Of a stretch of DNA of 64,000 nucleotides, positions 40,585-48,281 are shown piece after piece. The notes below the pieces were generated by a model. It was not told where the DNA came from, ran no database searches, and saw nothing but the letters and a program-made list of their open reading frames with translations. The DNA lies in the NCBI RefSeq assembly GCF_015670795.1, contig NZ_JADPCJ010000011.1, positions 1-64,000 on the forward strand. The letters are read 5' to 3'. Position 1 is the first letter of the stretch. Every line of letters starts with the position of its first letter. Origin of the DNA: Collinsella aerofaciens (GTDB taxonomy: Bacteria; Actinomycetota; Coriobacteriia; Coriobacteriales; Coriobacteriaceae). Position numbers and translations under genes: made by a program.

Positions 40585-40613
40585 ATCGAATCTGTTGTTC
40601 CCTATACTAACGC

Positions 40614-40648
40614 ACCTGCCAAAATGGGACAGGTTTATTTTGGCAGGT
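40614..40648. repeat. Short palindrome ACCTGCCAAAA...GGGACAGG
   Basis: Perfect 11-base arms (40614-40624 and 40638-40648) flank TGGGACAGGTTTA. It differs from the copy at 23359 by only two bases and lies directly before a promoter (TACAAT at 40652-40657). Confidence 0.7.
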
Positions 40649-40651
40649 CGT

Positions 40652-40657
40652 TACAAT
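40652..40657 (+). promoter_or_regulatory. -10 element for the HAD hydrolase gene
   Basis: TACAAT lies 29 bases before the ATG at 40686, at the normal distance for a short leader. Confidence 0.4.
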
Positions 40658-40685
40658 AGGTAGGACCGATACGAATGGGGACCTC

Positions 40686-41594
40686 ATGATCAAACTTGTG
40701 CTGACCGATATGGACGATACGCTGATTCCGGCCGGGCATGACGGCGCCAGCGACTACGCCATTGAGGGCATTCATGCCATGCAGGCGGCGGGTCTGCACT
40801 TTGGCCCGGTTTCGGGTCGCCAGCCGTCCGCGATGGGCTGGATGTTCAAAAATCGTTCCGAGTGTTTTTCGACTGGCGCGTTCTGTAACGGCCAGGTGAT
40901 TTTTGTCGGCGGCGAAGTAGTCGCCTCGCGCGCAATCGACAACGATGCTCTGATGCGTTTGGCCGACTATCTGGAGCAAGAGACCGACGATACCTATCTA
41001 AAGGTCTACAGCCTGGGTGACGACTTTTGGGATAACGATGCCTATTGCGTGACGAGCGACCCCGAGCGCGTGCGTCGCGCCATGGAGTCGGGCGGCAACG
41101 CATGGCTCAAAGGCGAAGAGGCTCCGTGCCATCCCGTTGTCGACGACGCGCCGGTGTTCAAGGCGAATATCTGGAGCGCCCGCTCGCGTGAGGAGCTCGC
41201 GGAGCTACGTGAGCGCGTTGCCGCTGAGGTACCGGAGCTCTCACTCGTGTTTCCCAACAATCGTGTGCGCCTGTTCGACATCCTTCCAGCAGGTTGGGAC
41301 AAGGGTTGCGCCGCGCTGGAGCTGGCGCGCGCTTTGGACCTGACGCTCGACGAGGTGGCCGTATTCGGTGATTCCGATAACGATCTGCCCATGATCGATG
41401 CCGTTCCCAACTCCGTTGCAGTCGCCAATGCCAACGAGGCCGTCACGGCTGCCGCACGCTGGCATATCGGCGCTGCAGCAGACGATGCAGTTGCCGGGGC
41501 TCTGCATCAGATTGCTGCCTGTGCGGCAACAGGGGAGATGCCGCCGTTTATGCGTCAAGTGAGCACGACGGGTTTCGACGTCACGAACGTCTAG
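40686..41594 (+). CDS. HAD-superfamily IIB (Cof-type) hydrolase
   Basis: The 302-residue phosphatase has the nucleophile motif DMDDT (Asp8, Asp10), a large alpha/beta cap, and the closing VAVFGDSDNDLPMIDAV metal motif with WDKGCAALELA before it. Cof-type enzymes dephosphorylate sugar phosphates, phosphoantigens or flavin nucleotides; substrate unknown. GGGGACC precedes the ATG. The LysR gene follows after 10 bases. Confidence 0.88.
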   Translation: MIKLVLTDMDDTLIPAGHDGASDYAIEGIHAMQAAGLHFGPVSGRQPSAMGWMFKNRSECFSTGAFCNGQVIFVGGEVVASRAIDNDALMRLADYLEQETDDTYLKVYSLGDDFWDNDAYCVTSDPERVRRAMESGGNAWLKGEEAPCHPVVDDAPVFKANIWSARSREELAELRERVAAEVPELSLVFPNNRVRLFDILPAGWDKGCAALELARALDLTLDEVAVFGDSDNDLPMIDAVPNSVAVANANEAVTAAARWHIGAAADDAVAGALHQIAACAATGEMPPFMRQVSTTGFDVTNV

Positions 41595-41604
41595 GGAGGG
41601 CGCT

Positions 41605-42501
41605 ATGAAGCTTCAGCAGCTCAGATATGTCGTCAAAGTTGCCGAATGCGGCAGCATCACCGAGGCCTCGCGCCGGCTCTTTGTGTCGCAGCCTTCGATT
41701 ACCGCGTCGATTCGCGATCTCGAAAACGAGATGGGTGTGCACATCTTTGAGCGCACCAACAAGGGCGTCATTGTGTCCGAGGAAGGCGAGACCTTCTTGG
41801 GCTATGCGCGCCAGGTACTCGACCAGGCCGACCTGCTCGAGGGCAAGTACAAGGGCGCATCCGAGCAGGTGCCGCACTTTAGTGTGAGCTGCCAGCATTA
41901 TTCCTTTGCCGTCAACGCGTTTGTCGACGTGATCCGCGAGTTCGATGCCGCGCGCTACGACTTTACCCTGCGCGAGGAACAGACCCACGAGATTATCGAG
42001 GATGTCGCGCACATGAAAAGCGAGCTGGGCATCCTATATCTGTCCGAGCACAACCGCGAGGTCATCGAGCGCATGCTGGTGGCCAACGAGCTCGTGTTCG
42101 AAGGACTCTTCTGCGCCACGCCGCATGTCTTCGTCTGCGCCGACCATCCGCTGGCGGACCGCTCCAGCGTGACGCTCGAGGATCTGGAAGACTACCCGTT
42201 CCTGTCCTACGAGCAGGGCAGCTACAACTCGTTTTACTATTCCGAGGAGCTGACCTCGACGTTCGAGCGTCGCAAAAATATCCGCGTGCGCGACCGTGCG
42301 ACGTTGTTCAATTTGGCCATGGGCCTCAACGGCTACACGGTATGCTCGGGCGTGATCAGCCACGAGCTCAACGGCCCCGGCATTATCTCGATTCCGCTCG
42401 ACGTGGACGAGTACATGGAGATTGGCATCATCACGCGCAAGAACACGACGCTTACGCGCTACGGTCGGGCCTATATCGACGCGATTCGTCAGCATATCTA
42501 G
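41605..42501 (+). CDS. LysR-family regulator next to a MetE-like gene
   Basis: The 298-residue protein has an N-terminal winged helix (MKLQQLRYVVKVAECGSITEASRRLFVSQPSITASIRDLE) and a LysR effector domain of about 210 residues (LSYEQGSYNSFYYSEEL, GLNGYTVCSGVIS). AGGGAGG precedes the ATG. It lies 155 bases upstream of the MetE-like gene on the same strand, with a LysR-box palindrome in between, suggesting CmbR/MetR-like control by sulfur or methionine status; that is an inference from layout. Confidence 0.92.
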   Translation: MKLQQLRYVVKVAECGSITEASRRLFVSQPSITASIRDLENEMGVHIFERTNKGVIVSEEGETFLGYARQVLDQADLLEGKYKGASEQVPHFSVSCQHYSFAVNAFVDVIREFDAARYDFTLREEQTHEIIEDVAHMKSELGILYLSEHNREVIERMLVANELVFEGLFCATPHVFVCADHPLADRSSVTLEDLEDYPFLSYEQGSYNSFYYSEELTSTFERRKNIRVRDRATLFNLAMGLNGYTVCSGVISHELNGPGIISIPLDVDEYMEIGIITRKNTTLTRYGRAYIDAIRQHI

Positions 42502-42548
42502 GCTGCTGTGCTCCGCACGGTTCAAGTCTCTTTATGACAGTCCAGACT

Positions 42549-42569
42549 GATATAGGAAACATCTATATC
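42549..42569. promoter_or_regulatory. LysR-box palindrome upstream of the MetE-like gene
   Basis: GATATAG and CTATATC are perfect 7-bp inverted arms with a 7-base spacer and include a T-N11-A core (42553-42565). AT-rich -10-like sequence (TATATT at 42585) follows. It is the likely operator for the adjacent LysR protein. Confidence 0.6.
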
Positions 42570-42656
42570 AAACTGTTATAAACGTATATTTTACGATGGT
42601 CATATGAGCGCTCATACTCTGTCCCAGTAAAGCAACCAATGCAAAGGGAGATATCT

Positions 42657-43790
42657 ATGAGCACTTCGATTCAACCGAACGCGCCGTTTCGCGCCGATAT
42701 CGTCGGCAGCTTTCTTCGTCCGCAGGCTGTAAAGGACGCCCGTGCCGCCTATGTCGCGGGTAAACTCGACGCTTCCGGCCTTAAGGCCGTCGAGGACGAT
42801 GCCATTCGCGATTTGGTGGCCAAGCAGAAGGCCGCCGGCCTGCAGGTGATCACCGATGGCGAGTTCCGCCGCAGCTACTGGCACCTCGATTTTATGTGGG
42901 GCCTTAACGGCATTGAGCGCCGCACCTCACGCACGGGTTATATGTTCCATGACGAGGAGACGACGGCCGACACCGCCGTGGTTACCGGTCCCATTAGCGG
43001 CGAGAACCACCCGTTCGTCGAGCATTTTAAGTTCGTCAAGGCGCTTGAGGAGGAGGGCCAGGTCGCACGCCAGACCATTCCGGCGCCGATCCAGACGTTC
43101 TCTGAGGTCACGCTCGATCGCTGCGATGGCCAGCAGGAGAGCCTGCGCGCTGTCTATAAGACCGATGAGGAACTTGCCGACGCCATTGCAGCCGCTTATC
43201 GCACGGTGATCGCCGACCTGTACGCAGCAGGCTGCCGCAACATCCAGTTTGATGACTGCACCTGGGGCATCTACTGCGATACCGATTTTGTCGCCAAAAC
43301 CGGCATGAGCCCGGTCGACCTGCAAAAGGTAAGCGAGCTGGGCGTGGCGCTCAACAACGCCGCCATCGAGGGCAAGCCCGACGATTTGGTCATCAACACG
43401 CACGTGTGCCGCGGCAACTACCACTCCACCTACGCTTTTGAAGGCGGCTACGACCCTATCGCTCCGTATCTGTTCGCACATGAGAATGTCGATGCGTTCT
43501 ATCTGGAGTTCGACACGCCGCGCGCCGGCGGCTTTGAGCCACTCAAGTACGTCGCTCCCGGCAAGAAGGTCGTGCTGGGCTTGGTAACCACCAAGGCGGC
43601 AGAGCTCGAGAACGAGGATGTTATCGTCGAGCGCATCCGCGAAGCCGCTAAGTACGTGCCGCTCGAGAATCTGTACCTGTCGCCCCAGTGCGGCTTTGCC
43701 AGCTGCGAGATTGGCAACAAGCTGACCGAGGACGAGCAATGGGCGAAGATCGCGCTGGTCAAGCGCATTGCCGAGCGCGTTTGGAAGTAA
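42657..43790 (+). CDS. MetE-like cobalamin-independent methyltransferase (YxjG/YxjH type)
   Basis: The 377-residue protein corresponds to the C-terminal catalytic half of MetE. Visible are RADIVGSFLRP at the start, the conserved loop VITDGEFRRSYWHLDF, the zinc ligands in NTHVCRGNYH (His, Cys) and PQCGFAS (Cys). Such single-domain enzymes transfer a methyl group to homocysteine or a related thiol from a donor that is often not 5-methyltetrahydrofolate-Glu3. AAAGGGAG precedes the ATG at 42657. The neighbouring LysR gene is the probable regulator. Confidence 0.9.
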   Translation: MSTSIQPNAPFRADIVGSFLRPQAVKDARAAYVAGKLDASGLKAVEDDAIRDLVAKQKAAGLQVITDGEFRRSYWHLDFMWGLNGIERRTSRTGYMFHDEETTADTAVVTGPISGENHPFVEHFKFVKALEEEGQVARQTIPAPIQTFSEVTLDRCDGQQESLRAVYKTDEELADAIAAAYRTVIADLYAAGCRNIQFDDCTWGIYCDTDFVAKTGMSPVDLQKVSELGVALNNAAIEGKPDDLVINTHVCRGNYHSTYAFEGGYDPIAPYLFAHENVDAFYLEFDTPRAGGFEPLKYVAPGKKVVLGLVTTKAAELENEDVIVERIREAAKYVPLENLYLSPQCGFASCEIGNKLTEDEQWAKIALVKRIAERVWK

Positions 43791-43837
43791 CGCTAGCGTT
43801 TGCAGGTGGCGGCGCGTGCGAGGCATTGCGTATCGCG

Positions 43838-43843
43838 TACAAT
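43838..43843 (+). promoter_or_regulatory. -10 element before the uracil permease gene
   Basis: TACAAT occurs 73 bases before the ATG at 43916 in a GTACAAT context shared with other promoters here. The long leader contains partial hairpins but no PyrR consensus I can defend. Confidence 0.4.
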
Positions 43844-43915
43844 GGTTCGGATCGTATCGTTCGGGCAGGTTATCCGATATGCCTGATCGCCCTTCCATTT
43901 TTTGAAAGGACTCTC

Positions 43916-45250
43916 ATGTCCCGGTCTTCGACGCCCGCCGTCACCGATGCCATCTACGATGCATCGTCGCTCGGCCGCCCGCGCATGTTTGTGTTGGGTT
44001 TGCAACACATGTTTGCGATGTTCGGAGCCACGGTGCTCGTGCCCGTGCTCACCGGCCTTTCCGTTTCGACGACGCTTCTGTTCGCCGGCATCGGCACGCT
44101 GCTGTTTCATTTTCTATCGCGCGGTAAGGTGCCCGCGTTCCTGGGCTCGTCGTTTGCCTTTATCGCGGGTTATGCCGCCGTTGCGCCCAACGGCGAGGCC
44201 GAGCTTTTGCCCTACGCTTGCCTGGGCGTTGTCTGCGCCGGCCTGCTCTATCCGGTGCTGGCAGCGCTGTTCCGCGCATTTGGCGCCAAGCGTGTCATGC
44301 ACTTCTTCCCGCCGGTGGTGACCGGCCCCATCGTCATTTCCATCGGCCTGATCTTGGCAAGCTCTGCTATCGCCAACTGCCAGACCAACTGGCTTGTTGC
44401 CGTTGTCGCTGTGGCCGTGATCGTCATCTGCAATATTTGGGGCCGCGGCATGGTTAAGATCGTGCCGATTCTGCTGGGCGTCGTGGTGAGCTATGCCGTT
44501 GCGGCCGCGTTGGGTGAGGTCGACTTCTCTGGCGTCGCAGCCGCCCCCTGGGTTGGCTTGCCCGTCGTGTGGGACAACACCGTGTTTGCGCTCTTTGGAC
44601 CGCGGCTCGATAGCGGTCTTGCCACGACGGCCATCATCACCATCATGCCGCTGGCCTTTGCGACCATGATTGAGCACATTGGCGATATCTCCGCCATTGG
44701 CTCTACCTGCGAACGCAATTACATTGCCGATCCCGGTCTGCACCGTACCCTGCTCGGCGATGGCCTGGCGACCATCTTGGCATCGCTCTTTGGCGCCCCC
44801 GCCAATACGACGTATGGCGAGAACACTGGCGTGCTTGCCCTGACGCGCGTGTTCGACCCGCGCGTGATTCGCATTGCCGCCTGCTGCGCCATCGTGCTTT
44901 CGTTCTGCCCCAAGTTTGCTGCCGTGATCGCCGCCATGCCGGCGTGTGTAATCGGCGGCGTGTCGCTCGTGCTCTACGGCATGATCAGTGCCGTGGGCGT
45001 TCGCAACCTTATCGAAAACCAGGTTGATTTCCAGAACAACCGCAATGTGCTGGTTGCGGCTTTGGTGCTCGTGCTTTCGCTCGGCATTGCCTACAGTACC
45101 GCCGGTGCCATCGTGCTGGAGCTGGGCGGCGTGACGATTTCGCTTTCGGGCCTTGCCGTGGGCTCGCTGGTGGGCATTGTGCTCAACGCCATCCTGCCCG
45201 GTAATGACTTTGAGTTCGATACTTCCGAGCTTGAGGAGACTACTGAATAG
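43916..45250 (+). CDS. uraA: Uracil permease, NCS2/UraA family
   Basis: The 444-residue protein has fourteen hydrophobic segments of the nucleobase-ascorbate (NAT) type. LGLQHMFAMFGATVLVPVLTGL at helix 1, the NAT signature region GAPANTTYGENTGVLALTRVFDP (Glu of the substrate site in YGENTG) and CVIGGVSLVLYGMI are typical of UraA. It imports uracil with protons. GAAAGGA precedes the ATG. A bidirectional terminator separates it from the facing esterase gene. Confidence 0.92.
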   Translation: MSRSSTPAVTDAIYDASSLGRPRMFVLGLQHMFAMFGATVLVPVLTGLSVSTTLLFAGIGTLLFHFLSRGKVPAFLGSSFAFIAGYAAVAPNGEAELLPYACLGVVCAGLLYPVLAALFRAFGAKRVMHFFPPVVTGPIVISIGLILASSAIANCQTNWLVAVVAVAVIVICNIWGRGMVKIVPILLGVVVSYAVAAALGEVDFSGVAAAPWVGLPVVWDNTVFALFGPRLDSGLATTAIITIMPLAFATMIEHIGDISAIGSTCERNYIADPGLHRTLLGDGLATILASLFGAPANTTYGENTGVLALTRVFDPRVIRIAACCAIVLSFCPKFAAVIAAMPACVIGGVSLVLYGMISAVGVRNLIENQVDFQNNRNVLVAALVLVLSLGIAYSTAGAIVLELGGVTISLSGLAVGSLVGIVLNAILPGNDFEFDTSELEETTE

Positions 45251-45270
45251 TAGCTGCGTTCAGCCAAATT

Positions 45271-45312
45271 AAAAATGGCGTCCATGCGTATGTGCGCGTG
45301 GACGCCATTTTT
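45271..45312. terminator. Bidirectional terminator
   Basis: A 14-bp stem AAAAATGGCGTCCA (45271-45284) with its inverse (45299-45312) has A and T tracts built in, serving uraA on one strand and the esterase on the other. Confidence 0.88.
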
Positions 45313-45976
45313 AATGCGTCAGTATCCAGTGGATGCCGCGCGCCATGCGCAGGTCAGTTTGGGCAAAATGATTGCCGGGGTTGAGCTCCAGCGTTGTTGG
45401 GATGTCGCGCTCGATAAACAGCTTTTCCATCGCGCGCGTATCGTCGAGTACGTGCCGCATCATGCGGTTGGGCGTCTTGGTTTCCTTTTTACCGAGCGAC
45501 AGATAGGCGGCGTCGGGCGTAGCCGTCATCGTGCGCTCGCGCGCGTAGTCGATAAAGCCGGGGAACCACAGCGACCCCGATGCACTCGCCACGCGCTCAA
45601 AGACATCTGTTTGCCAAAGTGCCCACAGTGCAAAAAGACCCGCCAACGAGTAGCCGGCAACGCCGCGCCAGGCGGGCGGTTGCGGGAGCGATGATTCGGC
45701 CTGGGGGATTATCTGCTTCAACAACTCGTCAAGAAAACCAGCAGCCTGTCCGCCAAAGGGCTCGGCATCTCGTATAGTTCCGTCGCATTCCCAGGGGCTC
45801 AGCTCGCGATTCCAATCGAGTCCTCCAATGGCGACAAGGGTGAACAGCGGGCAGTCGAGCTCTCGGCAGCGCTCGTAGACTTCACTACCGTTGCCCATAA
45901 TCACGGGGAGATAGATGACGGGCGCGCCTTCCGCACACTCTGAATAAACGGTTATCTGCTTATGATGCGCTTCCAA
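45311..45976 (-). CDS. Putative esterase, alpha/beta hydrolase (esterase D/IroE type)
   Basis: The protein of about 221 residues has the alpha/beta-hydrolase layout: nucleophile elbow GYSLAG, an Asp in the PDAAYLSLGKKE region, and a late His in LELNPGNHFAQ. It resembles small cytosolic PF00756 esterases. The start is uncertain. A GTG at 46024 gives a longer form, but GTGCGACAAT there looks like a promoter -10 element (46015-46020), so I prefer the TTG at 45976 behind GAGAGAAG. No signal peptide. Substrate unknown. Confidence 0.78.
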   Translation of the reverse strand: MEAHHKQITVYSECAEGAPVIYLPVIMGNGSEVYERCRELDCPLFTLVAIGGLDWNRELSPWECDGTIRDAEPFGGQAAGFLDELLKQIIPQAESSLPQPPAWRGVAGYSLAGLFALWALWQTDVFERVASASGSLWFPGFIDYARERTMTATPDAAYLSLGKKETKTPNRMMRHVLDDTRAMEKLFIERDIPTTLELNPGNHFAQTDLRMARGIHWILTH

Positions 45977-46014
45977 GGCAGGCTTCTCTCGGTGTTGTGA
46001 TATTGACAGCCTCA

Positions 46015-46020
46015 ATTGTC
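46015..46020 (-). promoter_or_regulatory. Extended -10 element (TGCGACAAT) of the esterase gene
   Basis: On the minus strand GACAAT is preceded by TG-C. It lies 39 bases upstream of the preferred TTG start. Confidence 0.35.
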
Positions 46021-46051
46021 GCACGCTGACACGGGGGCAGACGCTAAAAGA

Positions 46052-46086
46052 AAGGCGCGGAGCCGCTCGATGCGATTCCGCGCCTT
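46052..46086 (-). terminator. Terminator of the purine permease gene
   Basis: A 10-bp stem AAGGCGCGGA (46077-46086 with 46052-46061) is followed on the minus strand by TTTCTTTT. Confidence 0.75.
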
Positions 46087-46113
46087 GTTGTTTTGCTTTA
46101 GCAGACTATGCCG

Positions 46114-47424
46114 TTACGCCACGAAGAAGTAGACGAGGAAGGCGAGGGCTGCGATCCACATGAGCGGCTTGATCTTGGAGGCCTCGCCCTTAAAGAGCGC
46201 GACGACCACGTAGGCGATAAAGCCCAGGCCAATGCCGGCAGAGATGGAGTAGGTGAAGGGCACGCCGGCGACAATCATGAACGCCGGGAAACCCTGCGAC
46301 ACGTCGGACCAGTCGATCTCGGAGGCCTCGCTCATCATGAGGTAGCCGACGTAGACCAGAGCACCGCAGGTGGCGGCGCTGGAAACGATGGTGACGATGG
46401 GGGAGAAGAACGCGGCGAGAATGAACAGCACGCCGGTGGTGACGGAGGTGAGACCCGTGCGGCCACCGTCGGCAGCGCCAGAGGTGGACTCGACGAAGGT
46501 GGTGATGGAGGAGACGCCCATGAAACCGCCCACAGCAGCGGCGGCGGAGTCGACGATCAAGATCTCCTTGATATTCTCGACGTTGCCGTCGTCGGTGAGG
46601 AACTCGCCCTGCTTGGCCACGGCCATCGCGGTGCCCATGGTGTCGAAGAAGTCACTCATGAGCAGCGAGAACGAGATGACGAGGAGCGCGGGGTCGGTAA
46701 GGACCTTGACGATGGCGGGCACGCCGCCGGCGTCGGCGATAGGGCCACCGATGCTCGAGAAGTCGAGCGGGGCGATGATGCCGGTCGGAGCCTGGGTCAC
46801 ACCTAGGGGGATACCGGCGATGACGGCGACGACGATGCCGATGAGCAGCGAGCCGGGGACGTTGCGGCAGGCGAGGGCGACCGTCACCAGGATGGAGATG
46901 ATGCCGACGATGAAGGTGGGGGAGGTGATGTCGCCCAGACCGACGAGTGTACCGGCGCCAGCGGTGATAATGCCGGCATCGCACAGGCCAATCATGGCGA
47001 TGAACAGGCCCAGACCCACCGAGATGGCGTGACGCAGGACAACCGGGATGGCGTCCATGATGGCCTCGCGCAGGCCACAAAGCACGAGCAGCAAGATGAC
47101 GACGCCCTCAAGGAAGATGACGCTCATGGCCACGTGCCAGTCACCGCCGCAGACGGTGGTGGTGATTCCAGCGATCATCGCGTTGACGCCTAAGCCCGAC
47201 GCGCAGGCGAGCGGGCGGTTGGCGAAGATGCCCATGCAGATGGTCATGATGCCGGCGCCCAGGCAGGTGGCGCAGGCGAGCGCTCCCGCATCGATGCCAG
47301 CGCCCGAGAGCACCGCGGGGTTGACGGCGATGATGTAGGCCATCGCCAGGAATGTTGTCAGTCCAGCGCGAAGTTCGGTCCCGATTGTGGACTTGCGCTC
47401 ACTGACGTGAAAAAGTTCGTCCAT
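46114..47424 (-). CDS. NCS2-family purine permease (AzgA/PbuG type)
   Basis: The 436-residue protein has about twelve to fourteen helices and the AzgA-type pattern: ELRAGLTTFLAMAYIIAVNPAVLSGAG, NRPLACASGLGVNAM, SFSLLMSDFFDTMGTAMAVAKQGEF and GVSSITTFVESTSGAADGGRTGL. The last is the substrate-binding signature of guanine/hypoxanthine/adenine transporters. AAGGAAAGGG precedes the ATG at 47424. I saw no purine riboswitch in its leader. With uraA it gives the organism both pyrimidine and purine base uptake. Confidence 0.93.
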   Translation of the reverse strand: MDELFHVSERKSTIGTELRAGLTTFLAMAYIIAVNPAVLSGAGIDAGALACATCLGAGIMTICMGIFANRPLACASGLGVNAMIAGITTTVCGGDWHVAMSVIFLEGVVILLLVLCGLREAIMDAIPVVLRHAISVGLGLFIAMIGLCDAGIITAGAGTLVGLGDITSPTFIVGIISILVTVALACRNVPGSLLIGIVVAVIAGIPLGVTQAPTGIIAPLDFSSIGGPIADAGGVPAIVKVLTDPALLVISFSLLMSDFFDTMGTAMAVAKQGEFLTDDGNVENIKEILIVDSAAAAVGGFMGVSSITTFVESTSGAADGGRTGLTSVTTGVLFILAAFFSPIVTIVSSAATCGALVYVGYLMMSEASEIDWSDVSQGFPAFMIVAGVPFTYSISAGIGLGFIAYVVVALFKGEASKIKPLMWIAALAFLVYFFVA

Positions 47425-47617
47425 GCATACCCTTTCCTTGTTCGGCCCCGAGTTTAGGCCGATTGACACGAACGCTCCCACTATAGCCCCTTTACGACGC
47501 TGTTGTTCCTCGCATGTTGATGTTCGGCGCTTTGTAGCAGACGGACGGTATTTTTCGCATGAAAATGTGTGGGTACCGTATACTTAAGCGGTTACAACGA
47601 CCCCTATGGAGGAACGT

Positions 47618-48037
47618 ATGATTAAAGAGCTTTGCCACGACGAGGCTATCCTGTCCCAGCGTTGCGAGGTTGCGACCGTCGAGGACGAGTCGGTTGCTCA
47701 GGATCTGATCGATACCATCAAGTCGCTCGACGATGCCGGCTGCCTTGCCGCTAACCAGATTGGCGTTACCAAGAAGGTTTGCGTCTACCTGGACGATGCC
47801 GGCGAGCCCCACGTGCTCTACAACCCCCGTCTGGTGTTTGGCCTGGGCGCCAGCAAGATGGAGGAGAGCTGCCTGACGCACGAGGGGGTCACCAAGTCCA
47901 CGCGCTATATCAAGTGCAAGGTTGCCTTTGATCAGATTGTCGACGGCAAGATGAAGGAGTGCCGCCGCGACTACGCGGGCTTTGAGGCGCAGATGATCCA
48001 GCATATGATCGATCACTGTCTTGGAAAGTTGGTCTAA
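47618..48037 (+). CDS. Peptide deformylase homologue lacking the catalytic glutamate
   Basis: The 139-residue protein is a short polypeptide-deformylase homologue. Motif 1 is GCLAANQIG (41-49), motif 2 is ESCLT with the metal-ligand Cys85, and motif 3 reads QHMIDH, where the invariant catalytic Glu of HExxH is Met130. The two His (129, 133) and Cys ligands remain, so a metal may bind, but hydrolysis of formyl-methionine is unlikely. A paralogue with intact HEIDH lies at 61680. GGAGGAAC precedes the ATG at 47618. Confidence 0.88.
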   Translation: MIKELCHDEAILSQRCEVATVEDESVAQDLIDTIKSLDDAGCLAANQIGVTKKVCVYLDDAGEPHVLYNPRLVFGLGASKMEESCLTHEGVTKSTRYIKCKVAFDQIVDGKMKECRRDYAGFEAQMIQHMIDHCLGKLV

Positions 48038-48138
48038 GGGGACCAAAGCACCGCACCTTGCCGCTCAATCGTCGCTCGCGTACCTTAAGCACGCTTCGCT
48101 CCTCTTTCGTGGCAATCTGCGGCACTTTGACCCCTTAG
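48034..48138. repeat. Imperfect inverted repeat after the deformylase-like gene
   Basis: Arms TAAGGGG-ACCAAAGCACCGCA (48035-48054) and TGCGGCACTTTGACCCCTTA (48118-48137) pair imperfectly around about 60 bases that include CGCGTACCTTAAGCACGC. The arm overlaps the stop codon. I suspect a dispersed Coriobacteriia intergenic repeat, not proven here. Confidence 0.4.
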
Positions 48139-48181
48139 ACGACCTGCGGGGTTAACTTGGTTGAGTTTATCCTGCTTGAAT

Positions 48182-48215
48182 AGCCCGGGCATGACATTGT
48201 TGTCATGTCCGGGCT
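48182..48215 (+). terminator. Terminator before the bile salt hydrolase gene
   Basis: A 15-bp stem (48182-48196 with 48201-48215, one G-T pair) with a 4-base loop is followed by TTTTG. Confidence 0.8.
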
Positions 48216-48281
48216 TTTGTGTTTAGCGCCTTTTTGTTTGGAGACAATGAAATTAGCAAGAACGTAAAGCTAGGAGGCGCT

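Noticed and set aside
43844..43915. PyrR-type attenuator or uracil-responsive leader before uraA
   Set aside because: Partial GGGC/GCCC pairings exist, but there is no clear anti-terminator/terminator pair or PyrR-binding loop.
47425..47600. Purine riboswitch before the NCS2 purine permease
   Set aside because: The three-stem purine aptamer core and its conserved loop bases are not present in the minus-strand leader.
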